A stretch of 64,000 nt of DNA from Pseudomonadota bacterium (lineage in GTDB: Bacteria; Pseudomonadota; Alphaproteobacteria; Rhizobiales; Xanthobacteraceae), in the NCBI GenBank assembly GCA_023449855.1, contig JAEXHR010000079.1, positions 20,938 to 84,937 of the forward strand, in the 5' to 3' direction. Positions 31,418 through 40,518 of the stretch are shown here, piece after piece (positions within the stretch are counted from its first letter, which is position 1; every line of letters begins with the position of its first letter). The notes beneath the pieces were generated by a model, which saw nothing but the letters and a program-made list of their open reading frames with translations, was not told the origin of the DNA and did no database searches. A program made the position numbers and the translations under genes.

Positions 31418-32824
31418 CTATTTCTTCACCTCCGACAGCGCGGCGATGATGCGGACCCAGGAGCGAATGCCCTTCTGGAAGCTCTTGAGGTCATATTTCT
31501 CGTTCGGCGAATGAATGTTGTCGTCATCGAGGCCGAAGCCGATCAGCAGCGAGTCGAGGCCGAGCGTGCGCTTGAAGTCGGCCACGATCGGAATTGATGC
31601 GCCGGAGCCGATCAAGACCGCCCGTTTGCCCCACTCTTCGGTCAGCGCGTCGCGCGCCGCCGCCAGCGGCTTCATGTTCCAGTCGAGCGCAATCGCGGGG
31701 GCGTTGGAATGGTCGAGGAATTCGGCCGTGCAGTCGCCGGGTAGTTGGTCGGTCACGAATTTGCGGAAGGCGTCGCGGATCTTGCCGGGATCCTGCCCCT
31801 CGACGATGCGAAACGACACCTTTGCGGACGCATGCGAAGCGATCACCGTCTTCGACCCCTCGCCCGTATAGCCACCGACGATGCCATTGATGTCACAGGT
31901 CGGGCGCGACGTGATCTGCTCGATCAGCTCGCGATCCTTCTCGCCAGCCGGAATCGACAGGCCGATCGGCTTGAGGAAGCTCTCCGGCGTAAGGCCGAGT
32001 TCCTTCCATTGCGTCAGGATATCCGCAGGCAGATCCTTCACCCCATCGTAGAATCCAGGAATGGTGATGCGGCCATTGTCGTCATGCAGCTTGCCGAGAA
32101 TATTGGTGAGCACGCGGATCGGATTGCGCGCGCCGCCGCCATAGATGCCGGAATGCAGGTCGCGATTGGCGGCGGTGATCTTCACCTCTTCATAGACGAG
32201 ACCGCGCAGCGCCGTGGTAATCGCCGGCGTCGCCGGATCCCACATGCCGGTATCGCAGACCACAGCGAAATCTGCGGCGAGTTCCTTCTTGTTCGCTTCC
32301 AGGAACGGCACGAAGTTCTTCGAGCCCACCTCTTCTTCGCCCTCGATGCAGATGGTGAGATCGATCGGCAGCGCGCCCGTCACCTTCACCCAGGCACGGC
32401 AGGCCTCGACGAAGGTGGAGAGCTGACCTTTGTCGTCCTGTGCGCCGCGCGCGACGATGATGTCGCGGCCGTCGGCATGCTTCGTCACCACCGGCTCGAA
32501 GGGCGGACGATGCCAGAGCTCAATCGGATCGACGGGCTGCACATCGTAGTGCCCATAGAACAGCACGTGAGGGCGGTTGCCGGTATTACCCTTGGCCGTG
32601 GCGACGATCGCGGGATGACCCGCAGTCGGCCGCACCTCGGCCTTGAAGCCGAGCGCCTCGATCTCGCCGGCGAGATGCTCTGCGGCCTTTCTGCAGTCGT
32701 CCGCAAAGGCCGGATCGGCGGAGATCGATTTGATCCGCAGCAAAGCCAGCAGGCGCTCCAGCGCTTTATCGAAATCGCCATCGACATGCGCGAGGACGGA
32801 GTTCAGATGCGACGATGCTGACAT
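31418..32824 (-). CDS. M20 family metallopeptidase (dipeptidase)
   Basis: A 468-residue cytosolic peptidase of the M20 family. Metal and catalytic motifs: FYGHYDVQPVDP (first His and Asp), ARGAQDDKGQL (bridging Asp), and EGEEEVGS (general-base Glu and metal Glu). The lid/dimerisation domain begins with ANRDLHSGIYGGGARNPI. The length and the DVQP motif are those of the dipeptidase/carnosinase-like branch, which hydrolyses dipeptides or short peptides. No pathway neighbours suggest a narrower substrate. It follows the HerA-like gene on the same strand, with a 64-bp gap. Confidence 0.9.
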   Translation of the reverse strand: MSASSHLNSVLAHVDGDFDKALERLLALLRIKSISADPAFADDCRKAAEHLAGEIEALGFKAEVRPTAGHPAIVATAKGNTGNRPHVLFYGHYDVQPVDPIELWHRPPFEPVVTKHADGRDIIVARGAQDDKGQLSTFVEACRAWVKVTGALPIDLTICIEGEEEVGSKNFVPFLEANKKELAADFAVVCDTGMWDPATPAITTALRGLVYEEVKITAANRDLHSGIYGGGARNPIRVLTNILGKLHDDNGRITIPGFYDGVKDLPADILTQWKELGLTPESFLKPIGLSIPAGEKDRELIEQITSRPTCDINGIVGGYTGEGSKTVIASHASAKVSFRIVEGQDPGKIRDAFRKFVTDQLPGDCTAEFLDHSNAPAIALDWNMKPLAAARDALTEEWGKRAVLIGSGASIPIVADFKRTLGLDSLLIGFGLDDDNIHSPNEKYDLKSFQKGIRSWVRIIAALSEVKK

Positions 32825-32888
32825 GACGACTTCCTTCAGACGAGTGCAATTCCGACGCCGATCGCATAGCCGCGACCGGCAATCCTTT

Positions 32889-34517
32889 TCAGCGCTTCAT
32901 GATCCCGCCCAGCGTACCGCGCACGATCTCGCGGCCGATGGAGCTGCCGAGCGAGCCGCCGATCTGCTTGCCCACATTGGCAACGATGCCGCCGACCACC
33001 TTGTTGGTGACGGAGCGGGTGACGCTGCGCGCGATCACCTGTCCGGTGGTGAGCCGGCCGCGCGACGTATTGGTACCGAAGATGCTTCCGATGATGCCGC
33101 CGAGCGAGCCGAGGAAACCACCGCCGCCCGCCTGACCGGCCGTTCCTGCCTCAGCCGGCGACGCCGCATTGCCCGAGATGCGTCGCTGCAGCATCTCATA
33201 GGCGGAATCAGAGTCCACAGCGGTGTCGTATTTGCCCTTCACCGGACTGGCATTGATGATTGCCTTGCGCTCTTCCGGCGTGATCGGCCCGATGCGCGCC
33301 ACCGGCGGCCGGATCATCACGCGCTCGACGATCGCCGGCGTGCCGTTGCCTTCGAGGAAGGACACCAGCGCCTCGCCCTTGCCGAGTTCGGTGATGGCCT
33401 TGGCCGTGTCCAGCTTCGGATTGGCACGAAACGTTTCCGCAGCCGCTGCCACCGCCTTCTGATCGCGCGGCGTGAAGGCGCGCAAGGCATGCTGTACGCG
33501 GTTGCCTAGCTGCGCGAGTACGCGATCGGGCACATCAATCGGGTTCTGGGTGACAAAGTAAACGCCGACGCCCTTCGACCGGATCAGGCGGACCACCTGC
33601 TCGATCTTGTCCATCAGGGCCTTCGGCGCATCGTTGAAAAGCAGATGCGCTTCGTCGAAGAAGAACACCAGCTTCGGCTTCGGCAGATCGCCGACTTCCG
33701 GCAACTCCTCGAACAGCTCGGACAGCAACCACAACAGGAACGTCGCGTAGAGACGCGGGCTCGCCATCAACTTGTCGGCGACAAGGATATTGACCATGCC
33801 GCGTCCGTCGCGGTCGGTCCTGATGAAATCCTTCAGTTCCAGCGCGGGCTCGCCGAAGAATTTATCTCCCCCCTGGTTCTCCAGCACGAGCAATTGCCGC
33901 TGGATGGTGCCGACCGTCGCCTTGGAGACGTTTCCGAAGCTGGATGCGGAGGTACGAATCTCGGCCAGCGGATCGAAATCGTCCTTCTTGGCGGTCTTCG
34001 GCACGATCGCATCGAGCAGCGAACGCAGATCCTTCATATCGAGCAGCGTCAGCCCGTTCTCGTCGGCGACGCGGAAGGCGACGTTGAGCACGCCCTCCTG
34101 CACGTCATTGAGATCAAGCAACCGCGCCAAAAGAAGTGGCCCCATCTCCGAAACCGTAGCGCGTACCGGATGGCCCTGCTCGCCAAACACGTCCCAGAAA
34201 ATCGTCGAGAACTGATCCGGCTGAAACGTCAGTCCCATTTCCTTTGCGCGCTGCAAGATGAAATCCTTGCCCTCGCCCACTTCGGCAATGCCGGAGAGAT
34301 CACCTTTGATATCTGCCGCGAAAACCGGAACACCTGCGCGCGCAAACCCCTCCGCCATCACCTGAAGCGATACAGTCTTACCGGTGCCCGTCGCGCCAGT
34401 GACGAGCCCATGGCGATTGCCGAGCGCCAATGTCAGCCAGGCTTCGTGATCGCCCTTGCCGATGAAAATCTGCTTGTCGGTATCGCCCGATATCGAAGTT
34501 GCGGTGCTCGGTGCCAT
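32889..34517 (-). CDS. HerA-like ATPase (DUF853/YjgR family)
   Basis: A 542-residue P-loop ATPase of the HerA/FtsK clan, YjgR-type. Walker A GATGTGKT lies near residue 42. Walker B is [13 protein letters not shown]. The family signature IKGDLSGI follows the first domain, and the sensor/Arg region has [20 protein letters not shown]. The C-terminal 90 residues are Gly/Ser/Val-rich and probably flexible. HerA relatives translocate DNA, but YjgR proteins have no settled role. No nuclease partner (such as NurA) is adjacent, so I treat it as a housekeeping ATPase and not a defence gene. Confidence 0.9.
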   Translation of the reverse strand: MAPSTATSISGDTDKQIFIGKGDHEAWLTLALGNRHGLVTGATGTGKTVSLQVMAEGFARAGVPVFAADIKGDLSGIAEVGEGKDFILQRAKEMGLTFQPDQFSTIFWDVFGEQGHPVRATVSEMGPLLLARLLDLNDVQEGVLNVAFRVADENGLTLLDMKDLRSLLDAIVPKTAKKDDFDPLAEIRTSASSFGNVSKATVGTIQRQLLVLENQGGDKFFGEPALELKDFIRTDRDGRGMVNILVADKLMASPRLYATFLLWLLSELFEELPEVGDLPKPKLVFFFDEAHLLFNDAPKALMDKIEQVVRLIRSKGVGVYFVTQNPIDVPDRVLAQLGNRVQHALRAFTPRDQKAVAAAAETFRANPKLDTAKAITELGKGEALVSFLEGNGTPAIVERVMIRPPVARIGPITPEERKAIINASPVKGKYDTAVDSDSAYEMLQRRISGNAASPAEAGTAGQAGGGGFLGSLGGIIGSIFGTNTSRGRLTTGQVIARSVTRSVTNKVVGGIVANVGKQIGGSLGSSIGREIVRGTLGGIMKR

Positions 34518-34878
34518 CTGATCGCCTCTGGGATCGCCTATCGCGCATCAAAAAGATTCGAAGAATATTCGCGGCGCTTCATGATCTTACCGCATGTTGC
34601 AGAGCGAAGGCCAGTGATGCGCGTCATGATGTCCTGTCGCCAAGCGGCGCATGCACGCGGCGAATGTCATTCGACGTCTTCCAGGCCGGCACACTCTCGC
34701 GGGCGCACACCATTGACCGAAATTTCACACTTGCGATTGCATTGCTGCAACACTCGCCGCGCGATCACATTGAATCGACCGGCGAGCCATCGCGTGTGCT
34801 TGTAATTCGAATCACACCAGCTCAAGATGATTTTTCAGACGAAAGGGCACCGGTCCAACCGGTGTGAGGCGGGGCATC
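34518..34878. other. Intergenic region, 361 bp
   Basis: The spacer is between two divergent genes. It holds a perfect short hairpin CACCGG-TCCAA-CCGGTG at 34848-34864, ending 14 bp before the DUF2267/2780-like start. That could shape translation of the gene. A plus-strand open frame across the region lacks a ribosome site and plausible composition, and I do not call it. No other feature is seen. Confidence 0.5.
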
Positions 34879-35238
34879 ATGGATGAATTGATCAAAGCGC
34901 TGACCGCAAAGGTCGGTATCGATGCAGCTGTGGCCGAGAAAGCTGTCGGCAGCATTCTCGAATTTCTCAAACGAGAAGCTCCTCCCGAACCGTTCAACGC
35001 GCTGGTCGCGCAGATTCCCGGCGCCGAAGCTGCGATCGCAGCCAATGAAGGCGGTGGCTTCAGCATGTTGGGCGGCGGCCTGATGGCGCTCGGCAGCAAG
35101 CTGATGGGCATGGGCCTCGGCATGGGCGAGATCCAGAGCGTTGCTCGGGAACTGTTCAAATTTGGACGTGAGAAGATCGGCTCCGATGCTATGGACCAGA
35201 TCATTGCGGGCACACCCGGCCTCAGTCAGTTCGCCTGA
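34879..35238 (+). CDS. DUF2267/DUF2780-like small protein
   Basis: A 119-residue acidic helical protein starting at MDELIKALTAKVGIDAAVAE, after a GAGGCGGGG ribosome site. The first part (AVAEKAVGSILEFLKREAPP, PFNALVAQIPGAEAAI) has the helical pattern of DUF2267-like domains. A Gly/Met-rich stretch (GGGLMALGSKLMGMGLGMG) follows, then a C-terminal helix (VARELFKFGREKIGSDAM). Function is unknown. A hairpin ends 14 bp upstream of the start. Confidence 0.75.
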   Translation: MDELIKALTAKVGIDAAVAEKAVGSILEFLKREAPPEPFNALVAQIPGAEAAIAANEGGGFSMLGGGLMALGSKLMGMGLGMGEIQSVARELFKFGREKIGSDAMDQIIAGTPGLSQFA

Positions 35239-35301
35239 CGACGCCGCTGCCGCAATCATCTCCCGCAGCGCCAAGCACCTTTCTTCGAACTTTCGAGTAT
35301 C

Positions 35302-35709
35302 ATGGCTTATTCTATCTCCGAGATTGACGGTCTGACGGCTTTCGCCGCGACCCGGCTGAAAAAAGCAGGCATCCGCACCATGGAGAGCCTGCTGGAAGCC
35401 GCCCATTCCGCCAAATGCCGGAAAGATCTTGCCGCCAGGACGGGCTTCACCGAGCAGCAATTGCTGGAATGGGCCAATCTCGCCGACTATCTCCGCATTC
35501 CCGGCATGGGCAAAGCCAAGGCTGAACTGCTGCGCGCCTCCGGCGTCTCCACCGTGCGCGAGCTCAAGCACCGCAATCCCGCCCGCCTCGCTTTGGCGAT
35601 GCGCGAGGCCAATGAGAAGCGCAAGCTGGTGCGTGTGCTACCGTCGGAGAAATCCGTCGGCGAGTTGATCGAGAAGGCGCGGCAGCTGCCGCTGAAGATC
35701 TCGTATTGA
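35302..35709 (+). CDS. DUF4332 (helix-hairpin-helix) protein
   Basis: A 135-residue basic protein. Two helix-hairpin-helix-like motifs are visible: AFAATRLKKAGIRTMESLLE and YLRIPGMGKAKAELLRASGV, the second with the GMGKAKAELL hairpin. This fits DUF4332, a family of small HhH proteins. HhH motifs usually bind DNA backbone non-specifically, so a nucleic-acid role is plausible but unproven. A palindromic repeat starts 9 bp after its stop. Confidence 0.82.
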   Translation: MAYSISEIDGLTAFAATRLKKAGIRTMESLLEAAHSAKCRKDLAARTGFTEQQLLEWANLADYLRIPGMGKAKAELLRASGVSTVRELKHRNPARLALAMREANEKRKLVRVLPSEKSVGELIEKARQLPLKISY

Positions 35710-35717
35710 GGCGCTGC

Positions 35718-35805
35718 CGTAGGGCGGATTAGGCGAAGCCGTAATCCGCCATTCTTCGCCACGCACGCCCGGCCGGCGGATTACGCTTCGCTAATCCGCC
35801 CTACG
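35718..35805. repeat. Palindromic repeat, GGCGGATTA subtype (long form)
   Basis: The ends are CGTAGGGCGGATTA and TAATCCGCCCTACG. Internal GTAATCCGCC and GGCGGATTAC make two tandem hairpins separated by a short G+C-rich linker. It is nearly identical to the copy at 47591-47678 and shares its ends with 11072-11107. It separates the DUF4332 gene from folP. Confidence 0.88.
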
Positions 35806-35853
35806 ATCCAGCCCCACCTTGACTCCCTCCCCGCCCGCGCGCAAACGGGCCGC

Positions 35854-36687
35854 ATGATCGCAACGCTCGCCCAGACCCCGCCCAAGCTCGCCGCCCTGCT
35901 GGCGCGGCCGGTGCCGGCCGTGATGGGCATCCTCAATCTCACGCCGGATTCCTTCTCGGATGGCGGGAATTTCAACGTGCCGGAGCGGGCACTCGCTCAT
36001 GCCCGCGCGATGATCGCCGCAGGCGCCGACATCATCGATGTCGGTGCGGAGTCCACGCGCCCTTACGGCTCGCGGCCGGTCTCTGCAGACGAGGAATGGC
36101 AGCGCCTTGCACCGGTCCTCTCCGACGTCGTCGCGCTCGGCGTACCGTTGTCCATCGACAGCATGAAGGCCTCGGTCACCGCGCGTGCCCTCGAAGCCGG
36201 CGTCGCCATCGCCAACGACGTCTGGGGCCTGCAGCGCGATCCCGACATGGCGCGTGTGGTCGCCGAACATGGCGTGCCCGTCGTCGTGATGCACAACCGC
36301 GATGAGGTCGATCCATCGCTCGACATCATGGCCGACATCACAGCCTTCTTCGCACGTACGCTGGAGATCGCGGCCAAGGCCGGCATTCCCGAAAGCCTCA
36401 TCATCCTCGATCCCGGCATCGGCTTCGGCAAGACGCCCGAGCAAAGCATGATAGCGCTCGCCCGCGGTGACGAACTCGTCCGCTTCGGCCTGCCGATCCT
36501 GGTCGGCGCCAGCAGAAAGAAATTCATTTCCACCATCGTGCCTTCCGAACCGCAGCAGCGGCTGGGCGGTTCGCTTGCCGCCCACTTGCTGGCGGCGCGG
36601 CGCGGCGCGAAGATCATCCGCGCCCATGACGTGGCCGAGACCGTTCAGGCGCTGCGTGTTGCTGCCGCCATCGAGGATTTACGATGA
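35854..36687 (+). CDS. folP: Dihydropteroate synthase
   Basis: A 277-residue TIM-barrel enzyme. Both family signatures are present: MGILNLTPDSFSDGGNF and AAGADIIDVGAESTRP. Pterin-binding Asp (SIDSMK), Asn (ANDVWG) and Lys (ASRKKF) motifs follow. It joins 4-aminobenzoate to dihydropterin pyrophosphate in the cytosol; this is the sulfonamide target. The stop overlaps the folB start by four bases, and folK follows, so the three folate genes form a compact operon downstream of a palindromic repeat. Confidence 0.95.
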   Translation: MIATLAQTPPKLAALLARPVPAVMGILNLTPDSFSDGGNFNVPERALAHARAMIAAGADIIDVGAESTRPYGSRPVSADEEWQRLAPVLSDVVALGVPLSIDSMKASVTARALEAGVAIANDVWGLQRDPDMARVVAEHGVPVVVMHNRDEVDPSLDIMADITAFFARTLEIAAKAGIPESLIILDPGIGFGKTPEQSMIALARGDELVRFGLPILVGASRKKFISTIVPSEPQQRLGGSLAAHLLAARRGAKIIRAHDVAETVQALRVAAAIEDLR

Positions 36688-37049
36688 CCGACATGATCTT
36701 CATCAAGGGTGTCTCGGTGCATGCCCATCACGGCGTGCTCGACTATGAGGGCGTCGTGGGCCAGCGCTTCATCATCGATCTCGAACTCGACACCGATATC
36801 GACCTCGCTTCGCGCAGCGATCGCCTCGCCGACACCGTGTCCTATGCGAATGTGGTCGCCACGGCCGTCGCCGCGTTCAAGGATACCAATTACAAGCTGC
36901 TGGAACGCGCCGCCGGCGCCGTCGCCGACGCCATCCTCGCGGAATTCTCCAAGATCAGCGCCGTGAAGATCACGGTGCACAAGCCGCATGCCCCCATCGC
37001 TGCCATCTTCGACGATGTCGGCGTGGTGCTGCGCCGCGCGCGAACCTGA
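36684..37049 (+). CDS. folB: Dihydroneopterin aldolase
   Basis: A 121-residue protein with FolB features: IFIKGVSVHAHHGVLDYE, then GQRFIIDLELDTDI, the SYANVV stretch, and LLERAAGAVADAIL with the catalytic-region Glu. The C-terminal VKITVHKPHAPI completes the fold. It converts dihydroneopterin to hydroxymethyl-dihydropterin and glycolaldehyde. It is translationally coupled to folP by a four-base overlap, and folK follows 18 bp later. Confidence 0.95.
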   Translation: MTDMIFIKGVSVHAHHGVLDYEGVVGQRFIIDLELDTDIDLASRSDRLADTVSYANVVATAVAAFKDTNYKLLERAAGAVADAILAEFSKISAVKITVHKPHAPIAAIFDDVGVVLRRART

Positions 37050-37067
37050 TCCATGAGGTCTTAAGCA

Positions 37068-37559
37068 ATGGCGAGCGTCCTGATCGCGCTTGGCGGCAAT
37101 GTCGGCGATGTCCGCACCACATTCAGCAAGGCCATCGGCAATATCTGCGGCATGACCCAGGCTGGCCTCGTGGCGCGCTCGTCGGATTACGAGACGCCGC
37201 CGGTCGGCGATATCCCGCAGGACAATTTCATCAATGCAGCGATCGAGATCGATACCGATCTCGATCCGCATGCCTTGCTGTTCACCCTGCACAAGATCGA
37301 ACACAAATTCGGCCGCAACCGCGCCGCCGAGGGCCACTGGGGCCCGCGCCCGCTCGATCTCGACATGATCGCCTATGACGACGTGGTGATGCTCAAGCCC
37401 GAACTGGTGCTGCCGCATCCCGGCGCCACCCAGCGCGCCTTCGTGCTGGTGCCGCTGGCCGAGATTGCTCCCGAGCGCAAGATCGCGGGGAAGACGGTGG
37501 CAGAGCATCTGGCGAAGCTCTCAACCGATGGCATCGTGAAACTGCCGGAGCTTGGCTGA
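37068..37559 (+). CDS. folK: 6-hydroxymethyl-7,8-dihydropterin pyrophosphokinase
   Basis: A 163-residue HPPK. The N-terminal ALGGNVGDVRTTF motif and the signature GPRPLDLDMIAYDDVV (with metal-binding Asp pair) are intact, and LVLPHPGATQRAFVLVPLAE closes the fold. It transfers pyrophosphate from ATP to the pterin, feeding FolP. It is the last gene of the folP-folB-folK operon. Confidence 0.95.
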   Translation: MASVLIALGGNVGDVRTTFSKAIGNICGMTQAGLVARSSDYETPPVGDIPQDNFINAAIEIDTDLDPHALLFTLHKIEHKFGRNRAAEGHWGPRPLDLDMIAYDDVVMLKPELVLPHPGATQRAFVLVPLAEIAPERKIAGKTVAEHLAKLSTDGIVKLPELG

Positions 37560-37678
37560 GACCGCTCGCAAGGAGGGCACGGCGCTGCGCGCCATCGCCC
37601 ACCCTACGGGTCTGTCCAGCGCGGCCGGAACTGACCCAATCTGGTTGTGTTCCCCGCGCCCCATTTCCGCGCATCGCC

Positions 37679-37694
37679 ATGCCTGAACAGGCAT
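37679..37694. promoter_or_regulatory. Perfect 16-bp palindrome upstream of mutA
   Basis: ATGCCTG-AA-CAGGCAT lies 67 bp before the mutA start, in a 202-bp spacer after folK. Its size and position suit a transcription-factor operator. It does not resemble the TTTGCAAA-type sites reported for some propionate regulators, and no cobalamin riboswitch is visible in this leader. Confidence 0.4.
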
Positions 37695-37761
37695 TGGCAA
37701 CCCCTTCGTCCCATGGCATTTTCCGGCCAAACACGAATTGCCCGGGAGTAAACCGTTCCAC

Positions 37762-39627
37762 ATGTCGACTGCGACTGACGACCTGCGGCTGGCCGCCGAC
37801 TTCGCGCCCGCAAATTACGAAAACTGGCGCAAGCTGGTCGATGGCGTGTTGAAGGGCGCGCCGTTCGAGAAGCTGATCAGCAAGAGCTATGACGGCATCG
37901 CCATCCAGCCGATCTATGCCCGCACACCGGATGCCGCGCCGATCGCCGGCCGCGCCGCTGCCGCGCCATGGCAGATCATGCAGCGCATTGACCATCCTGA
38001 CGCAGCCAAGTCGAACCGTCAGGCACTGCACGATCTCGAAAACGGCGCCACCGGCCTGTCGCTGATATTCGAAGGCGCCAATGGCGCCCGCGGTTTCGGC
38101 CTCCCCGCTTCACAAGAAGCCATCGCAACGCTCCTCGACGGCATCTATCTCGACGCCGGCATCGGCATTGAGTTGCAGGCCGGTCCGCAATCGCGCATGG
38201 CCGTCACCTGGCTCGCCGACGCCATCAAGGCGAAGGGCATCGATACGACCAGGTGCGACATCCGTTTCGGCCTCGACCCGATCGGCGCCACTGCGGTATG
38301 GGGCAGCAGCGCCTTCAACTGGTGGGAGATGGCTCCGGCCGTCACCGACACCATCAAGAAGCTCGACGACCACGGCTTCAAGGGCCCGTTCCTGGTTGCT
38401 GACGGCCGTATCATTCACGATGCCGGCGGATCCGAGGTGCAGGAACTCGCTTACACGCTCGCGATCATGATTGCTTATCTGCGTGCACTCGACGATGCCG
38501 GCTTCTCGCTCGAAAATGCGCGCAACAAGGTCTATGCGCGGCTGGCCGCAGATGCCGACCAGTTCCTGACCATGGCGAAATTCCGCGCGCTCCGCCTGCT
38601 CTGGGCGCGTGTCGAGGAAAGCTGCGGCCTGACGCCGAAGCCGCTGTTCATCGCCGCTGAAACCGCTTGGCGCATGCTGACCCAGCGCGACGCTGCAGTG
38701 AACATGCTGCGCGCCACCATGGCGACCTTCTCCGCCGGTCTCGCTGGCGCGAATTCGGTTTGCGTGTTGCCCCATACGCTGGCGCTCGGCCTGCCGGATT
38801 CCGGCGCTCGTCGTATCGCCCGCAACACCCAGCTCGTACTGCTCGAAGAGTCCAATCTCGCCAAGGTCACCGATCCCGCTGCCGGTGCCGGCGGCATCGA
38901 AACATTGACCCGCGAGCTCTGCGACGCCGCCTGGACGATGTTCCAGGATATCGAGAAAGTCGGCGGCGCTTTCCAGGCGCTCGGCAACAATCTGATCCAG
39001 CCGAAGGTCGCTGCCACCCGCAAGGCGCGGCAGGCCGCAGTCGCCAAGCGCCGCGACGTGCTCACCGGCGCCACCGAGTTTCCCAGCCTGCAGGAGACCC
39101 GCGCCTCGGTGCTGAAGGTCAAGCCGGTGCCTGCAAAGCCCTATGGCAAGGACAAGATCAAATTCCCCGCGCTGGAGCCGATCCGCCTCGCTGAACCTTT
39201 CGAGGCATTGCGCGACAAGTCCGACCACCTGCTCGCCCGCAAGGGCGCGCGGCCAAAGGTGTTTTTGGCCAATCTGGGCACGCCCGCCGATTTCACGGCA
39301 CGCGCGACCTTCGCCAAGAGCTTCTTCGAGACCGGCGGCATCGAGGCCATCGACGCCGACGGCTTCACCGATCCGGCCACCCTCGCTGACGCTTTCAAGG
39401 CTTCAGGCGCCACGCTCGCCTGCCTGTGTTCCTCGGACAAGCAGTATCCGGCGCACGCGGCAGCCGCAGCCAAGGCCCTGCAATCGGCCGGCGCCAGGCA
39501 TATCTATCTGGCAGGGCGTCCCGGCGAACTCGAAGCCGATCTGCGCGCGGCCGGCGTGCAGGATTTCGTGTTTGCCGGCGGCGATGCGCTGGCGATGCTG
39601 GTGCAAGCCTACGCCCTGATGGAGTGA
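37762..39627 (+). CDS. mutA: Methylmalonyl-CoA mutase small (beta) subunit
   Basis: About 621 residues from ATG 37762; a TTG at 37738 would add eight. It has the mutase TIM-barrel sequence of the small subunit: PIYARTPDAAPIAGRAAAAP, WQIMQRIDHPD, TATWGSSAFNWW-like region and [16 protein letters not shown]. The C-terminal cobalamin-like domain lacks the DxHxxG loop (VFLANLGTPADFTARATFAK), as expected for the non-catalytic partner. With the large subunit it makes the B12-dependent heterodimer interconverting methylmalonyl-CoA and succinyl-CoA. Large-subunit and MeaB genes lie downstream on the same strand. Confidence 0.92.
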   Translation: MSTATDDLRLAADFAPANYENWRKLVDGVLKGAPFEKLISKSYDGIAIQPIYARTPDAAPIAGRAAAAPWQIMQRIDHPDAAKSNRQALHDLENGATGLSLIFEGANGARGFGLPASQEAIATLLDGIYLDAGIGIELQAGPQSRMAVTWLADAIKAKGIDTTRCDIRFGLDPIGATAVWGSSAFNWWEMAPAVTDTIKKLDDHGFKGPFLVADGRIIHDAGGSEVQELAYTLAIMIAYLRALDDAGFSLENARNKVYARLAADADQFLTMAKFRALRLLWARVEESCGLTPKPLFIAAETAWRMLTQRDAAVNMLRATMATFSAGLAGANSVCVLPHTLALGLPDSGARRIARNTQLVLLEESNLAKVTDPAAGAGGIETLTRELCDAAWTMFQDIEKVGGAFQALGNNLIQPKVAATRKARQAAVAKRRDVLTGATEFPSLQETRASVLKVKPVPAKPYGKDKIKFPALEPIRLAEPFEALRDKSDHLLARKGARPKVFLANLGTPADFTARATFAKSFFETGGIEAIDADGFTDPATLADAFKASGATLACLCSSDKQYPAHAAAAAKALQSAGARHIYLAGRPGELEADLRAAGVQDFVFAGGDALAMLVQAYALME

Positions 39628-39630
39628 GCG

Positions 39631-40098
39631 ATGACGGATGCGGCGCGCAAACCCATGCTGACCGGTGGCTGCCAATGCGGCGCGATCCGCTTTGCCGTGA
39701 CCGCCGCGCCGACGCGGGTGAGCATCTGCCATTGCCGGATGTGCCAGAAGGCCACCGGCGCGCCTTTCGCCTCGCTCGCCGACATTCCGAACGAGCAGTT
39801 CGCATGGACACGCGGCACGCCATCGGCCTTCAAGTCATCGTCGATCGCCGAACGTGACTTCTGTGCGAAGTGCGGCACGCCGCTGAGCTATCGCCGCATC
39901 GGCGGCCCGAATATCGAGATCATGACCGGCGCCTTCGACCGGCCGGACCGCGTGGTGCCGACCAAGCAATTTGGCAGCGAGTCACGCCTGGGCTGGGTCG
40001 GCAATGTATCGAACCTGCCGAGCAAGACGACGGCACAGAATTACGGCCCGGAACAGATGGCCAGCGTGTTCAGCTATCAGCATCCGGATCATGATTGA
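39631..40098 (+). CDS. GFA family zinc protein
   Basis: A 155-residue protein starting three bases after the mutA stop. It has the GFA/CENP-V fold with conserved zinc cysteines: GGCQCGAIRF, ICHCRMCQKATGAPF and FCAKCGTPLSY. The founding member was described as a glutathione-dependent formaldehyde-activating enzyme, but most paralogues have unknown substrates. The close spacing suggests co-translation with mutA, although no biochemical link to propionyl-CoA metabolism is known. Confidence 0.9.
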   Translation: MTDAARKPMLTGGCQCGAIRFAVTAAPTRVSICHCRMCQKATGAPFASLADIPNEQFAWTRGTPSAFKSSSIAERDFCAKCGTPLSYRRIGGPNIEIMTGAFDRPDRVVPTKQFGSESRLGWVGNVSNLPSKTTAQNYGPEQMASVFSYQHPDHD

Positions 40099-40116
40099 GA
40101 TTGTGGGAACCGGCAC

Positions 40117-40518
40117 ATGTCTCAACAAAACGAACTGAACCAACTCGAGGAAGAGCGAATTCGCTTGCAATCGATGATCGACCATCACAATCCACCGAGG
40201 CTTGTTCCGCTATGGGTATTGGCCTGCGTACTATTGGCGGGCTTCGCGATACTTCTCGGCCGTGTTTTCATATCCGGACTGATGGCGGGCGAATACACAT
40301 TGTCGAGCGTCGCGGCGTGGTCCGTAATCTTTGGACTGCTGGCCTACCTTGTGACGCGCCCTATTACGTTTTGGGGCGTTGAAACGACGTTTTTTGAAGT
40401 CGTTCTTGGCCTCTTAAGCGGCTTCCCAAGCGGCCGGCCAGCAGGCGAACCGCAGATACGTCAGCGGCTCGCTGATTGCGAAACAAGAATCAAAAAATTG
40501 AAGGAACGCCACTCGTGA
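40117..40518 (+). CDS. Small membrane protein of unknown function
   Basis: A 133-residue protein. The N-terminus is a charged, probably coiled helix ([20 protein letters not shown]). Two membrane segments follow ([20 protein letters not shown] and [20 protein letters not shown]), and the C-terminus is again charged and coiled ([17 protein letters not shown]). Its G+C content is visibly lower than the flanking mutase genes. The stop overlaps the GTG of the large mutase subunit (GTGA), so it is embedded in the mut transcript. No family recognised; it is likely an insertion. Confidence 0.75.
   Translation: MSQQNELNQLEEERIRLQSMIDHHNPPRLVPLWVLACVLLAGFAILLGRVFISGLMAGEYTLSSVAAWSVIFGLLAYLVTRPITFWGVETTFFEVVLGLLSGFPSGRPAGEPQIRQRLADCETRIKKLKERHS

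Noticed and set aside
32889..34517. HerA-like ATPase as a defence gene
   Set aside because: It is the YjgR/DUF853 branch and lacks an adjacent nuclease or Sir2-type partner, so a defence call is not supported.
34499..34867. 122-codon plus-strand frame in the 361-bp intergenic region
   Set aside because: Composition and the lack of a ribosome site do not support a gene; it ends inside the leader of the DUF2267/2780-like gene.
37576..37616. Possible copy of the GTAG/CTAC palindromic repeat after folK
   Set aside because: Only a short CCCACCCTACGGG-like half remains, with no matching left arm. It may be a decayed remnant.
37560..37761. Possible cobalamin riboswitch before the mutase genes
   Set aside because: No B12-box-like motif or multi-stem leader is visible in the 202-bp spacer.
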